Source of the DNA: Siphonodentalium dalli | Lineage: Eukaryota; Mollusca; Scaphopoda; Gadilida; Siphonodentaliidae | Direction: 5' to 3' | Assembly: GCA_032622095.1 (NCBI GenBank) | Contig: CP136061.1 | Coordinates: 35,035,797-35,099,796 of the forward strand | DNA: 64,000 nucleotides | Shown here: positions 25,551-36,059 of the stretch, piece after piece | Numbering within the stretch: the stretch's first letter is position 1 | Layout of the letters: every line of letters starts with the position of its first letter | Translations under genes and position numbers: made by a program | Notes under the pieces: generated by a model | What the model saw: only the letters and a program-made list of their open reading frames with translations | Told to the model about the DNA's origin: nothing | The model's database searches: none

Positions 25551-25930
25551 AATTAAAGTGATATGAAACACTCCAGTGGGGTGATCAAATAGAAATGGAG
25601 AATAATCTTGCTCAAAGTTGTTCTCTAGCTTACGAATATTGATACAAATTAACAACACACACCGCCATTCTTATATATTAATGGAATGCAATGACTCTCG
25701 ATGGCGAAATCATTTGTGTTAGTTTATCGCCGATATTTGCGTCCCGAATCGAGATGTAAATATTGATAATTGGGCGTAGTTCAAACGATGTTCTCTGTCG
25801 AGTGGTATGGTCGATTTCTTTGAAATTTGCGACATTGTTGGTAGAGTGCTACATTCACCAGGTTGGCATAGCGCCTGCGAACTAACTTATTATGTTCCCA
25901 CACTCGACCAAGTGCTTAATATGTCTTTAA
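25551..25930 (-). mobile_element. Dispersed ~365-bp TTAA element, copy 4 (minus)
   Basis: Reverse-orientation copy, from 'aattaaagtgatatgaaac' to 'taatatgtctttaa'. TTAA lies at both limits. It shares an extra ~75 bp of flank (25480-25553) with copy 3, so copies 3 and 4 belong to one duplicated segment or a longer subfamily. Confidence 0.8.
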
Positions 25931-26080
25931 TGGTAAATACGAGTGAGGAGTGACATACATGTACCATGTACACATTTTGGGCGTAACTAGCCAGGGATCG
26001 ACGTGTTCGGACGAACCCGACCTGAGTATAGATTCGTGACATTATCTAGTTGCTGTCAATACAATACCGCGATATCTTAC

Positions 26081-26107
26081 TTTTTCTCTGTTCCTTTTCC
26101 AGGAAGT
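26081..26107 (-). other. Duplicate of an exon end with splice donor
   Basis: On the minus strand this reads 'ctggaaaaggaacagag' then 'aaaaa' and GTAAG. It matches the 3' end of the exon at 26398-26598 and its donor, with one or two changes. No convincing acceptor is seen upstream. It could be a decayed or alternative copy of the exon. Confidence 0.4.
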
Positions 26108-26397
26108 ACATATATCAGATCGGACGCATGTGATATAGATACATTTACATTATTAAATATCATAACAGAACCATGTGTGTGTGACATGGCATCGTCACTG
26201 CAATGCAAGTGCCATCGCACGCCTATATGACACAACACTTACAATATAATTATACGTGTCTAATAACGCCTAATCCATTAATGTTCTGTACACACAAGTT
26301 GTTTTATGTTCACATATTGTCATGCTTACTTATATATGTACATATGTCATTTGTATATATGCTCTCCAAATTTGATGGAGGTGAACAATAAACTTAC

Positions 26398-26598
26398 TTT
26401 TCCTCTGTTCCTTTTCCAGGAATCCACTCGTGGAGCTACTTAGCTGTGTGACTTTAGCTGGAGATCCAGTGTCGCTTCCTGTAGATTGTTTCCTTGGTGA
26501 CCCGGAAAATTTGCGAACCAATGGGAAGGATGACTTCCTCTTTTTGTTAGGAGTTTCATCCTTCGACCTTCTCCTCATCATGGATTGGTGGGAGTCTC
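26398..26598 (-). CDS. Internal exon of an unrecognised Ser/Lys/Arg-rich protein
   Basis: On the minus strand a 201-nt open stretch is bounded by an acceptor (ctgtatttcag, AG at 26599-26600) and a strong donor (GTAAGT at 26397). It encodes about 66 residues rich in Ser, Lys and Arg, including KKRKSSFPLVRKFSGSPRK and several R-x-x-S / S-P sites, and ends EKEQRK. Such composition fits a disordered, phosphorylated linker; KKRK could serve in nuclear import (inference). Length is a multiple of three, so skipping it would keep frame. Two in-frame ATGs lie near the start, but the acceptor argues for an internal exon. Neighbouring exons were not found. I do not recognise the family. Its 3' end and donor are duplicated at 26081. 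Confidence 0.55.
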
Positions 26599-26799
26599 CT
26601 GAAATACAGTTAGAGGTTCGATGTCAGAATATGTATGTTTTTTTGTACATATGTATTCATATATAAATGTGTGTTATATATATATGTAGGGGACCCATAA
26701 TTTTCTAACGGTTTTTATACCATAATTTAAGCAAATTTTTCTTCATGTTTCTGATCTACTGTATATACACATATCCACACTTATTAATGTTTTGTTTCT

Positions 26800-26945
26800 T
26801 TCTATCGTTCATATATACTGCCGCACATTGTACTGGATGTTTTGTGTCGGAGCGGGTAAAGCCTAAGTCGCCAGCACTTGTGCTCCTATCTTTATTGTCA
26901 CATATAATATTTGGCAAAATAAATGTTTAACTAACTAACTAAAAC
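26800..26945 (+). other. Possible 3' tail of a retroelement
   Basis: Ends 'ggcaaaataaatg' followed by the short tandem 'ttaactaactaact'. An AATAAA-like signal followed by a tiny tandem tail is typical of LINE/SINE 3' ends. No coding part is recognised upstream, so this is tentative. Confidence 0.3.
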
Positions 26946-27020
26946 ATTTTTTTATAATTGTGGACTTATTGCAGTGAATAAAATTGACAAGTTACAATGC
27001 AGTACCCATACACTATCTCC

Positions 27021-27493
27021 ACTTGAACACCCCTGGTCAAGTGGTCATTTTTTAATATGTCTTTTTCGCAGTGTTCCAATAATCTGAACATATACAAGAA
27101 AAGCCATTATGCGTATAAAACATTCAAAAATAAATTTTTTCCGAAACATTTTTAATACCGGTTGTATTAGTTGTTGAAAATCGACTATATTCACGATGGT
27201 TATTCGCGTCGTTTTAGAAGCACCAGCGCATGCATTATTATTTTGTTTTAAATAAATATGTTCTTGAATGTTTCATACACACACTGGTTTTTTTTTTCTC
27301 AAATCGCTCGGGTTAGCAAAACACCACGCAAATGACAACTTTAAACAAATATAACGGTACTTTGTCCTAACGGCATCATTTTGCCCTACCCGCATCATAG
27401 CAATTCAGCAGGACCACCAGCATGATAGCAATTCAGCAGGACCACCAGCATCATATCATATTAGCAGGACCACTTGACCAGGGGTGTTGAAGT
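27021..27493. mobile_element. Small element with palindromic inverted ends
   Basis: 'acttgaacacccctggtc' plus 'aagtggtc' at 27021-27046 is mirrored at 27468-27493 with a one-base indel. Each end is itself partly palindromic (CCACTTGA / TCAAGTGG). Three 28-bp minisatellite units (27390-27475) sit against the right end. Confidence 0.6.
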
Positions 27494-27687
27494 ATATATG
27501 TATCAATCAAATAAGATTGTCGAAAAGTCCGACCACATCGACTGTATCATTTCAGATAACACAACATTTGAACAAGCAAAACTGTAAATATTTACTACTT
27601 TATTCGGGATGAAGTATATTGGGTGACAAACATACGCCAATGATTCTTCCAGCTATAGTCACTGCATTTAATTCGTTTTTATTTCTT

Positions 27688-28030
27688 TCATGACTGGAGC
27701 TTCCTGAATTTTTGCGAAAACCCTGAGCAAATGCATTCTCTTATATATGCGAGTCGACCATAGGTCGCTTCGCGTATATAAGAGAATGCATTGGCCTAAC
27801 ACATTTTATACTATTGTTTACTATTGTTAAAAAAATGTAAGAAAAAAATGAAAAATAATATAAAATAATTGGTAAACTTGAAGATTGAAATAATGATAAA
27901 AAATTTAAAAATTGTTAAAGAATGTAAGAAAAAAATGCTAAAGATTGATAAAGAATGTAAGAAAAAATGTAATCAGTTTACAGCTGTTTTCTGCATATTT
28001 TGATATCACAATTATTGGGGAGTGAAGGGT
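27688..28030. mobile_element. Family II hairpin MITE, degenerate
   Basis: 'ctttcatgactggagc' on the left, conserved hairpin at 27730-27794, AT-rich filler with repeated 'aagaatgtaagaaaaa', and right end 'gaaGGG' plus TTAG. A fragment of the ~365-bp element (about 27560-27680) is truncated against its left end. Confidence 0.55.
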
Positions 28031-28558
28031 TAGAGAAACCTTAACCCAATTCACAAGGAGGCTGACATGAAATGTTCCCTAGTTGGGCCCTTTGCATTGT
28101 TCAACATGGTACAATTTGAACGTCCAAGTTATACACCCTACCCCTAAGACCCTCTACCCATGTCCCTGCTTCTAATACCTTTACAATCGCGCGAATAAAG
28201 CATTCCCCGCCGCGAATGGCTATAATAAGATATTTTAGTACTGTCATTGCGACAAACATAATCATAAGGAGAAACCACAGATCGAGAGTGATATTGGATT
28301 AATCCGCCACTGATAATGGAATGGTGAAGACCTATAGTGTCGCTGTTCTTTAGAATGCAGACACACGTAGAACCACTCCACTGCAAAGTACTCCCTCCCG
28401 GGGACGTTCCGGTGCCCTTTATGGACGTATATATAAAGTGTACGCGGGTCGTCTGGTGAAGGTCGAAATGAAGTACATGGGCTTTATCGGCTAACTAGTG
28501 ACATTGACACTCCCCACAATGTGTACACAGCGGGAGTGGCATCTGTGGGGGGAGGGGC
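28031..28558. other. No gene recognised
   Basis: Intervening sequence between two mobile elements. An 80-codon minus frame (28144-28386) has no recognisable features. Confidence 0.4.
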
Positions 28559-28560
28559 TA

Positions 28561-29318
28561 CCTTACTCGTATTTAAATTCGCGCAGTACTATTTTGCGCG
28601 CACCCATCGGTGCGCGAATTTAAAACTGAGCTAAAAATAGTTCGACTCCTGAGTTTAGACCAAACCAAAGGGAAACAAGAAGGCTATGTATACATATATC
28701 GACGAGTTACATATATACAGTGCGGAAGGTTGGACCGAATATTAAGCTTATATAGGACTATAATTTACATGCGGACAACCACGTGCATGTGAACCATTAA
28801 TGATATGTACATGTATGACATAAATATATATCAACAAATTATGACAACATCATTGGTGTTGAAATACATTTGAAAAACACATATATTGCTGATTGAAGAT
28901 GGACGAAAGCACGTCGCCCTATTCACAACGCTGGCGTGATACCGTGACCAAACAGTCTGAGTTAGTTAATATGCCAACACAACACACAACCAAGTTTTGA
29001 TTTTTTCTTATGAAAGTGCATGGTTGCAGTTTTACTTATTTGAGTTCATTTAAATTATGTTTATAACTATTTCAATATCAGAATTATATGGAGCGTATAA
29101 AAACCAGTCTTCGCAACACATTAATTATGCAGTTATGTATGTTATATTTATGCACGATGTATCTCCATTGACGATTAAGATCTGAAACTGTCAAGAAATC
29201 CATTTACGAAAATATTTTTGTCAGTTTTGAATTCGCGCAGCTAGGTGCGCGAATTCAAAGTGCGCGAATTCAAAACTGAGCGAAAAATAGTACTGCGCGA
29301 ATTTAAATACGAGTAAGG
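28561..29318. mobile_element. 758-bp TA-flanked MITE (CCTTACTCG ends)
   Basis: Terminal inverted repeats of about 35 bp begin CCTTACTCGTATTTAAATTC at both ends, with TA on each side (28559-28560, 29319-29320). TA duplication and length suit a Tc1/mariner-type non-autonomous element. Just inside, 'gcgcgaatt' blocks form further hairpins. No transposase. Confidence 0.8.
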
Positions 29319-29344
29319 TATGTCAAATGTGTTCATAGTGGAGA

Positions 29345-29416
29345 TAGTACGTTAATCCGAGAGTACGTTAATCCGAGGGTACGTTAATCCGAGAGTACGT
29401 TAATCCGAGGGTTCCA
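29345..29416. repeat. 17-bp tandem repeat, four copies
   Basis: Units 'gtacgttaatccgagag' / '...gg', nearly identical. The 'cgagggt' phrase also occurs in the neighbouring CCCTGATA element. Confidence 0.9.
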
Positions 29417-29690
29417 TAGTCCGGATATAGCTTAAAGAACAAGTCTGTCACGGAGAAGCACCCCCTCTTTGGCTATTTTTTCTTCTCCTTTTTTTTTGCG
29501 CCACCTGTGGTCACATCGTTCAGGTGATGTAGCGGAGAGAGGGAACCAAGACCAAGACTAAAATGGAAACCAGTGCCAGGCACATGAATCGTGACTACAG
29601 CAATGACACACGTGGCAACTTGAAACCTCCTCAGTGTTTATTTTCCTATAATACATGCACACACTTTCAACCAGTATTTTGTTTATTTAA

Positions 29691-31314
29691 CCCTGATATA
29701 TATTGCCTGTCCAACTGTCGAAATGTTTTATGAAAGTTGGGGTGAGACCTCCCCCCCCCCCCCAACCCGATGTCGGCCGTCCCTGCTAATGCATCTTCGG
29801 ACTACTGAACCCTCGGATTATCACACCCACGTACTCTCGATCCCTCGGACTGCTGAACCCTTGGACTATCGAAGCCTCAGTCTGTCCTACTTTGGACTAA
29901 CCCTTGGACTGTCGAACCCTCAGATTATTGAACCCTCGGATTATTGAACCCTCGGTTTATTGAACCGTCGTATATACTACCGAAAGATCGGACTATCGTC
30001 CTCTTGGGCTAAATAACCCTCGGACTAAATCACTATACCATTGATATATAGTCAGTAAGGAATCATTTGCGCGATTCGTGAAATGTCCCTTCATTCTCAG
30101 TACCTTACTCGTATTTAAATTCGCGCAGTACTATTTTTGAGGGAAAAATAGTACGACTTCTGAGTTTAAACTAATTAACCACAGGGGAAAACAAGATCGA
30201 TGGATATGTTGATGAGTTAGACACATTACGAAAAGTTGGACACTGAATAGACAATTAGGCCTATAAATGTAGGTCTATATTTACATCAGATCAACCAATA
30301 TAAAACAAATTCAAAACCATTATAAATGACAACCAACGAACACATTATATGGTAACGTCGACGATGTTGAAATGTTTGTAAGAAATACACATATTCTACA
30401 GTTATATGCGCATAAATGTACGTCCTCATATCCACCACCATGTAGTGACATCATGAACGGACAGTCTGAGTTAGTTATGTCATCACAACCCCAGCCAAGT
30501 GTAGATTTGTCTTAAGTCAGTTGCCTTCGCGGTTGTGGTTTTATGTTTTCGAGTTCATTTCATTGATGTCCAATTCATAACTATTTCAATATAAGAATTA
30601 TTTGGAGCATATAAACATCCATCAACGCGACAAAATGTTGATACAATTATGTTTTATTACATGATCCTACCCTTATGCCATTCAATAAACCCATTCTATA
30701 AATTCTGATATTAAAAGTTCGTTTAATAACAGGAAATAGTGCCAGGTAACCTTTGACATCCGGTTTGTCGTCTATTTACATTCCGTACGCTATGTCTCAA
30801 AATACTATGGCTTCCAATATTTTTCCAACAAGCTATAATGAATGAAGAGTTTGAAAAGTTATGTCATTAAATATACGCCTTTAAATATGCCAAAGAGTCT
30901 TTATTTATCTGGGACTATTTCTTTACGCGGACAAACAACGCATAGTTACGTGAAACGTCATCGCATGCCTTATAGAAGCCGATGTTAGTTTCTCGTCCCA
31001 TTTGTTGATTTATGTATGTTTTGTCGAGGTTTTGGATCATGTAATAAATAGGATCTACAACGAGTCCCCAGTTTATAGCGAAATTTACAAAACGATTCCA
31101 GTAAATTAGGTCTGGACCGAGCCTTTGGGACAGACTGAGGCTTCGACAATCCAAGGGTTCAGCAGTCCGAGGGTTCGAGAGTACGTGGGTGTGATAATCC
31201 GAGGGTTCAGTAGTCCGAACATGCATTAGCAGGGACATCGGGTTGGGGGGGGGGGTCTCACCCCAACTTTCATAAAACATATCGACATGCAGTTGGACAG
31301 GCAATATATCAGGG
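29691..31314. mobile_element. 1.62-kb element, family V (CCCTGATATAT ends)
   Basis: Arms 29691-29890 and 31126-31314 are inverted copies starting CCCTGATATAT. TTAA precedes the left end (29687-29690) and TTAT follows the right (31315-31318). Each arm carries a C- or G-run and degenerate ~16-bp units such as 'gaaccctcggattatt'. Similar peptides read from both arms (FYESWGET...) reflect the inverted duplication and are not annotated as genes. A TA-family element start is nested inside at 30103. Confidence 0.7.
30103..30700. mobile_element. Truncated second copy of the TA-flanked MITE
   Basis: Starts TA then CCTTACTCGTATTTAAATTC, and follows 28561 onwards through 'cagtctgagttagtta' and 'ataactatttcaatat'. 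The right terminal repeat is missing. Nested within the family V element. Confidence 0.7.
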
Positions 31315-31558
31315 TTATATATAAGAGAATGCGTTGGCCTAACAATTTTTTACAATATTAATAATTTTGTCTTGTATTCTTTAACAATTTTATAATTTCA
31401 CCCATACAAAGCCCCAGACAAACATGAGCAGACGATACTCTTATATATGCTTCTATATGTGTGTGGGGCTCCCTGCAGGGTAATGGATGTTTTTTATTTT
31501 ATGTCCTAAAAATTGTAAGAAACATTTATTTAAAAAAAATTATAAAAAATTGTTAGGC

Positions 31559-31622
31559 CAATGCATTCTCTTATATGCGAGGCGACCTATGGTCGACTCG
31601 CATATATAAGAGAATGAATTGG
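31559..31622. repeat. Solo conserved hairpin
   Basis: 'caatgcattctcttatatgc' paired with 'gcatatataagagaatg', around 'gacctatggtcgac'. A left half-hairpin also sits at 31316-31341, directly against the family V right end. AT-rich filler lies between. Confidence 0.75.
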
Positions 31623-31941
31623 CACAGGGTAAAAAAAATCCCGACTTACGACTGGATTTGATATGGCGGGTCACAAATGTCTGCCCCCTTTTACCCTAAC
31701 GAATTATAAATCGGCGCATGTCGCGAATCGACCCAGCCTTACCATATTGGACGCGCAATATAATACAAGAAAACCAATGTCATAAATGGTAACGCGCTCA
31801 AGATCATATAATATATACCCATGATTGTAATTATTGAATATAAAATATATTGGTTTTGCGAATGACCAACTCAGAATACCGTTAAAATAACAATAATAAC
31901 CAGCACCTAATTAACGAACCGGCGGTCGACTCGGTCGTCTC

Positions 31942-32345
31942 CGACCACAACCCCCAGTGGGCTGCAGAACGAAAAATGTCAATAAAAATTGAAATATTAA
32001 AGACTTACAAATTATCTTTTTCATTTATTTTATATTTGTAATTGACATAGCTTGTCACAAACCAAAAATCAACATTATTGACATAATAATGTAAAAGACA
32101 ATAAACGAAATTGAAATTCCCAACTACACCTTTTACCGGACTCCGACCACAACCCCCAGTGGGCTGCAGAACGAAAAATGTCTATAAAAATTGAAATATA
32201 AGACTTATATACAAATTATCTTATTCATTTCTTTTATATTTGTAATTGACATAGCTTGTCACAAACCAAAAATCAACATTATTGACATAATAATGTAAAA
32301 GACAATAAACGAAATTGAAATTCCCAACAACACCTTTTACCGGAC
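31942..32345. repeat. Tandem duplication of ~195 bp
   Basis: Two copies of a block starting 'tccgaccacaacccccagtg' and ending 'caccttttaccggact', with over 90% identity, separated by no spacer. No gene is recognised in it. Confidence 0.85.
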
Positions 32346-32883
32346 TCGGCCTCCGGGTCGCAGTTCGACTTTTCAATCCGTCCCAAAATTTCTAATTTCT
32401 ATTAATAAAACCCCCAGCGCCCAGGCGATACAAGAATCTCTACATTAGTATACACGCGGAGCGCGCGTAACAAATGCAATGAGTATCTTTCCCATTGAGC
32501 CAGTTTTGGCTTGTCTGGGAAATTCGGTTACAAACAAACAAAATCTCTTGAGTGTTTGATGTCTTATCACATCTCGCGTGAGCTATATATATAGTGAGAA
32601 AATATCCACATCGACACTGATTATGATACCACGTGGTCGCAGAAAATACAAAAAAAAGAGGAAATCTACGTCATTGTGTTAATATGGAACGCATTCTCTG
32701 GTATGGATCAGTGGCGGAAGCGCTTCGAGTGTTATCAATAGCGAAAAATACAATTATTTCCAATAGAATAAGCCAGAGAAAAGATCGACCTGGAGGCAAA
32801 ATTGGATTTATTCGTCGGAGATAATGGAAGGACAACAATCTTGTTGTACTTTTAAAACGGCGAGTTCAGTATAATCTCATCAC

Positions 32884-33480
32884 AAACCCAGACATTAATT
32901 CGAACAGAAGCCGCGGGCAGGATTACAGTATGGTTTCCGTTCACTTCGAATTTTAGTTTGAATTTCACACTGGGGCTCAGCATCTATTCCGGAATAAGTA
33001 GTTTCGTGTCAATTCACAATCAAAGCCGAAGCTCCATCGCGAACTCATCCACGCCGGAGACTCCGCCCAGAACGCCCACGGAAATAAATTGACAATGTAC
33101 ATAAACCATGATATAAGAAAGCGGAGGGGGGGGGTGTCTGGAAAAGATAGGAAACGCTTATCCCACAATCATCCTTCAATGATAAAATTAATCAATAGCT
33201 CAAGATATTACTAACAATGCAAACCCAGACACTAATTCATATCGAAGCCGCTTGCCATTTAACTACAAGATTTCCACCGCAATCCCTTCGAATTTTAGTT
33301 TGAATTTCACTGGGGGCTCAACATTCACTCCAAAATAAGTCTTTTGCGTGTCAATTCACAATCAAGAGCAGGATTTCAGCGGAGTCCGGAAATCAATTAT
33401 TACTTTTAGACTTACCATCATACATAAGAAAGTAGGGGGTCTGGAAAATATTGGATACACTCATCCCAGAATTAATGATC
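32884..33480. repeat. Diverged ~335-bp tandem duplication
   Basis: Shared blocks include 'cttcgaattttagtttgaat', 'ttcac.ctgggggctca' and 'gtgtcaattcacaatcaa' in 32884-33030 and 33220-33368, followed by 'cataagaaag..ggggg..tctggaaa' in both. Old duplication; no gene recognised. Confidence 0.65.
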
Positions 33481-33773
33481 CACAGGGGAACCAATGTATC
33501 GATATCTCAATAAGTAACGAAAAATATAACGCGCGGAAAAGAGTATCCGTACCTTGGGACACCCTCGTACTGCTGCGTTGCGTGTACGTCTGGATTTGTT
33601 CACCCCCTCCCAACCATCAAGAACGTCAAATAATTCGTATGCTTTTGATATCGTCAAGTATGTTCCCTTTGTCGTGACTACCACAGTTATTGAGTTACAG
33701 TTATTTACAATGCAATATTCCACTTAGAACAGCGTCTTCGTACCACGGTGGAAATATATATATCGTTATAGTA

Positions 33774-34154
33774 CCCTTTACCCAACAAACCGGCCAAAAC
33801 CGGCCAAATAAAGCTTCAACAGCCTAAAATATCTTCGGTCTGTCTCAATAGAACCATACAAATATGGATATCATTGGAACCGGCTCCTTGACCACATTGT
33901 GATAGTTACAGTTATGCCCTGTGCCAATGCATTCTCTTATATATGCGAGTCGACCATAGGTCGCCTCGCATATATAAGAGAATGCATTGACCTAAAAAAA
34001 ATCTTTTTTTACCATTTTTTCTTACATTCTTTAACAATTTTATAATTTTAATGTGTTAAGCCAATGCATTCTCTCATATATGCGAGGCGACCTATGGTCG
34101 ACTCGCATATATAAGAGAATGCATTGGCACAGGGCCCTTCTGTTGGGTAAAGGG
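33774..34154 (-). mobile_element. Family I hairpin MITE (CCCTTTACCCAACA ends)
   Basis: 381 bp, CCCTTTACCCAACA at the left and TGTTGGGTAAAGGG at the right. Two mirrored hairpins lie at 33924-33993 and 34063-34131. The long asymmetric end, with 'aagcttcaacagcc', is on the left. The flanks are not TTAA here, unlike most other copies. Confidence 0.85.
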
Positions 34155-34444
34155 ATATAGCCACTGGCCTTCTACGTTGCTGATCATGTTCCAAGATATA
34201 GCTGAATATGTCAATGACGCATAGGATTGAATATAGTTTAAAAATTCCGTGTCATTCTCGATATTCGCATGATATGGTGGGACCACTGTCGGTCCAGATA
34301 GATGCCAAAGTCACGGATCAAGATTTCACTAACGTTGGATCCTCTGTGCGGTCACATGCGTAGCACTGAGGGAATTCTGATGAATTTTCACGTGTGTATC
34401 TGATACTGATCCGTTGGACTGCGAATCTAATCTGACGAGTTGTT

Positions 34445-34849
34445 CCGTTTACCCAACAGAACGGCCCTGTGCCAATGCATTTTCTTATATATGCGAGTCG
34501 ACCATAGGTCGCCTCGCATATATAAGAGAATGCATTGGCTTAACACATATTAAAAATGATCAAATTGTCAAAGAATGTAGAAAATATTATAAGAAAAAAT
34601 GGTAAAAAGTGTTAAAAAAAGATTTTTTTAGGCCAATGCATTCTCTTATATATGCGAGGCGACCTATGGTCGACTCGCATATATAAGAGAATGCATTGGC
34701 ACAGGGCATAACTGTAACCATCACAATGTGGTCAATGAACCGGTTCCAATGATATCCATATTTGTATGGATTTATTGAGACAGACCGAAGATATTTTAGG
34801 CTGTTGAAGCTTTATTTGACCGTTTTTGGCCGGTTTGTTGGGTAAAGGG
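34445..34849 (+). mobile_element. Family I hairpin MITE, inverted partner
   Basis: Opposite orientation to the copy at 33774, with ~290 bp between. TTAA follows the right end (34850-34853). The left terminus is mutated (cgtttaccc). Hairpins at 34473-34540 and 34632-34699. The pair could fold into a ~1-kb stem. Confidence 0.85.
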
Positions 34850-34853
34850 TTAA

Positions 34854-35620
34854 GTTATGTTAAGATAATTAGTTCAACAAACGGCCATTTGTCGGACTTA
34901 ATATCTTAACATTTCACACCAAAGAGTAGGCTCTATATTGTATATCCACGAACATACCAGGCTACAGCCGATGCTCATTTGTTCTGTTATCTCAGTACCA
35001 TACGCAACAAGTGCAATTAGCCATAAATATTTGTTTAAGAACATTTATTACCACATATATTTATTTTAAAGTTAATTTGTAGTTGAATTAATAAATTGGA
35101 CAATTGTATTCAGATTTTAAATTACAGTGCTGCACTATCGAAGATAGTAATGCGATTTCATATGTTACAAATAAACACATGATCCGTATATTTATAAACA
35201 CTACCAATTTTAATAAAACATGTGACACGTTTATATATCTTCAAATTTTTAGCAGTGTATAGGATAGAAAAGGTTAACCGAACATAATATTTTTATCGAT
35301 ACACGTATTCCCCACGTCATTGGCTGATAATAATGTCACAAACGAACTACATAACGTCAAACATGTCTATTATTTATGATAAAATCGGAAATGAGCTGTC
35401 CCAATTGAGGGAACATTCCGCTTTACGGAAGTATGTTTTGGATAGTAGATATCATCATTCAACTGGGCGATAAATACATTCATCTGAGGGAGCCATGTTC
35501 ATTTATTAAAAACCGCATGGTCCATATTTGGTGATATCTTCCGATTTGGTGATACCAGGTTCACACGGGATGTGAATGTCTGAAGTTTTTGCTACCGAAC
35601 CCCCCAAAAAGGCGAACTAT
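34854..35620. other. No gene recognised
   Basis: AT-rich sequence without long frames, repeats or recognised sites. Confidence 0.4.
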
Positions 35621-36059
35621 TCGTTGCAGGCCGTGACTTTCGATTGCGAAATCTGTGTTTTTAGTTTATCGCCGATAGTCGGTGTGACTGATTACCGCCC
35701 GGGGACCGCCCGGGACCGCCCGGGGACCGCCCGGGGACCGCCCGGGACCGCCCGGGCGGCCCAACGAGCCCGTGGACACAATATCTCGACGGTATAACGT
35801 AGCGACATGCCACCTGAGGGCAACATAGAAAAATTTACTCGCTCGCTCATCTCCGGCCGGTCATATTAACCCCACAAATGCCGATATTGGCTAAAAGAGC
35901 CTGGGTGATTACTGGTGTCTTCGTGTGTGTTCAGACAGATTATTTTGGTGATTCTCGGTAGTGCAATAAGTGCAATACACCTGAGTGTTAATTCCATGTA
36001 TTGACTCGTTGACGCGTCCACGGCCGATGTTATTAACCCCTCAAATTCCGGTAAAATAG

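Noticed and set aside
29723-31304. Proteins FYESWGET... on opposite strands of one element
   Set aside because: The similarity is due to the inverted DNA arms; frames include C-run prolines and end in tandem repeats.
34370-34400. Hammerhead core ('ctgatga')
   Set aside because: No stem II and no GAAA partner follow.
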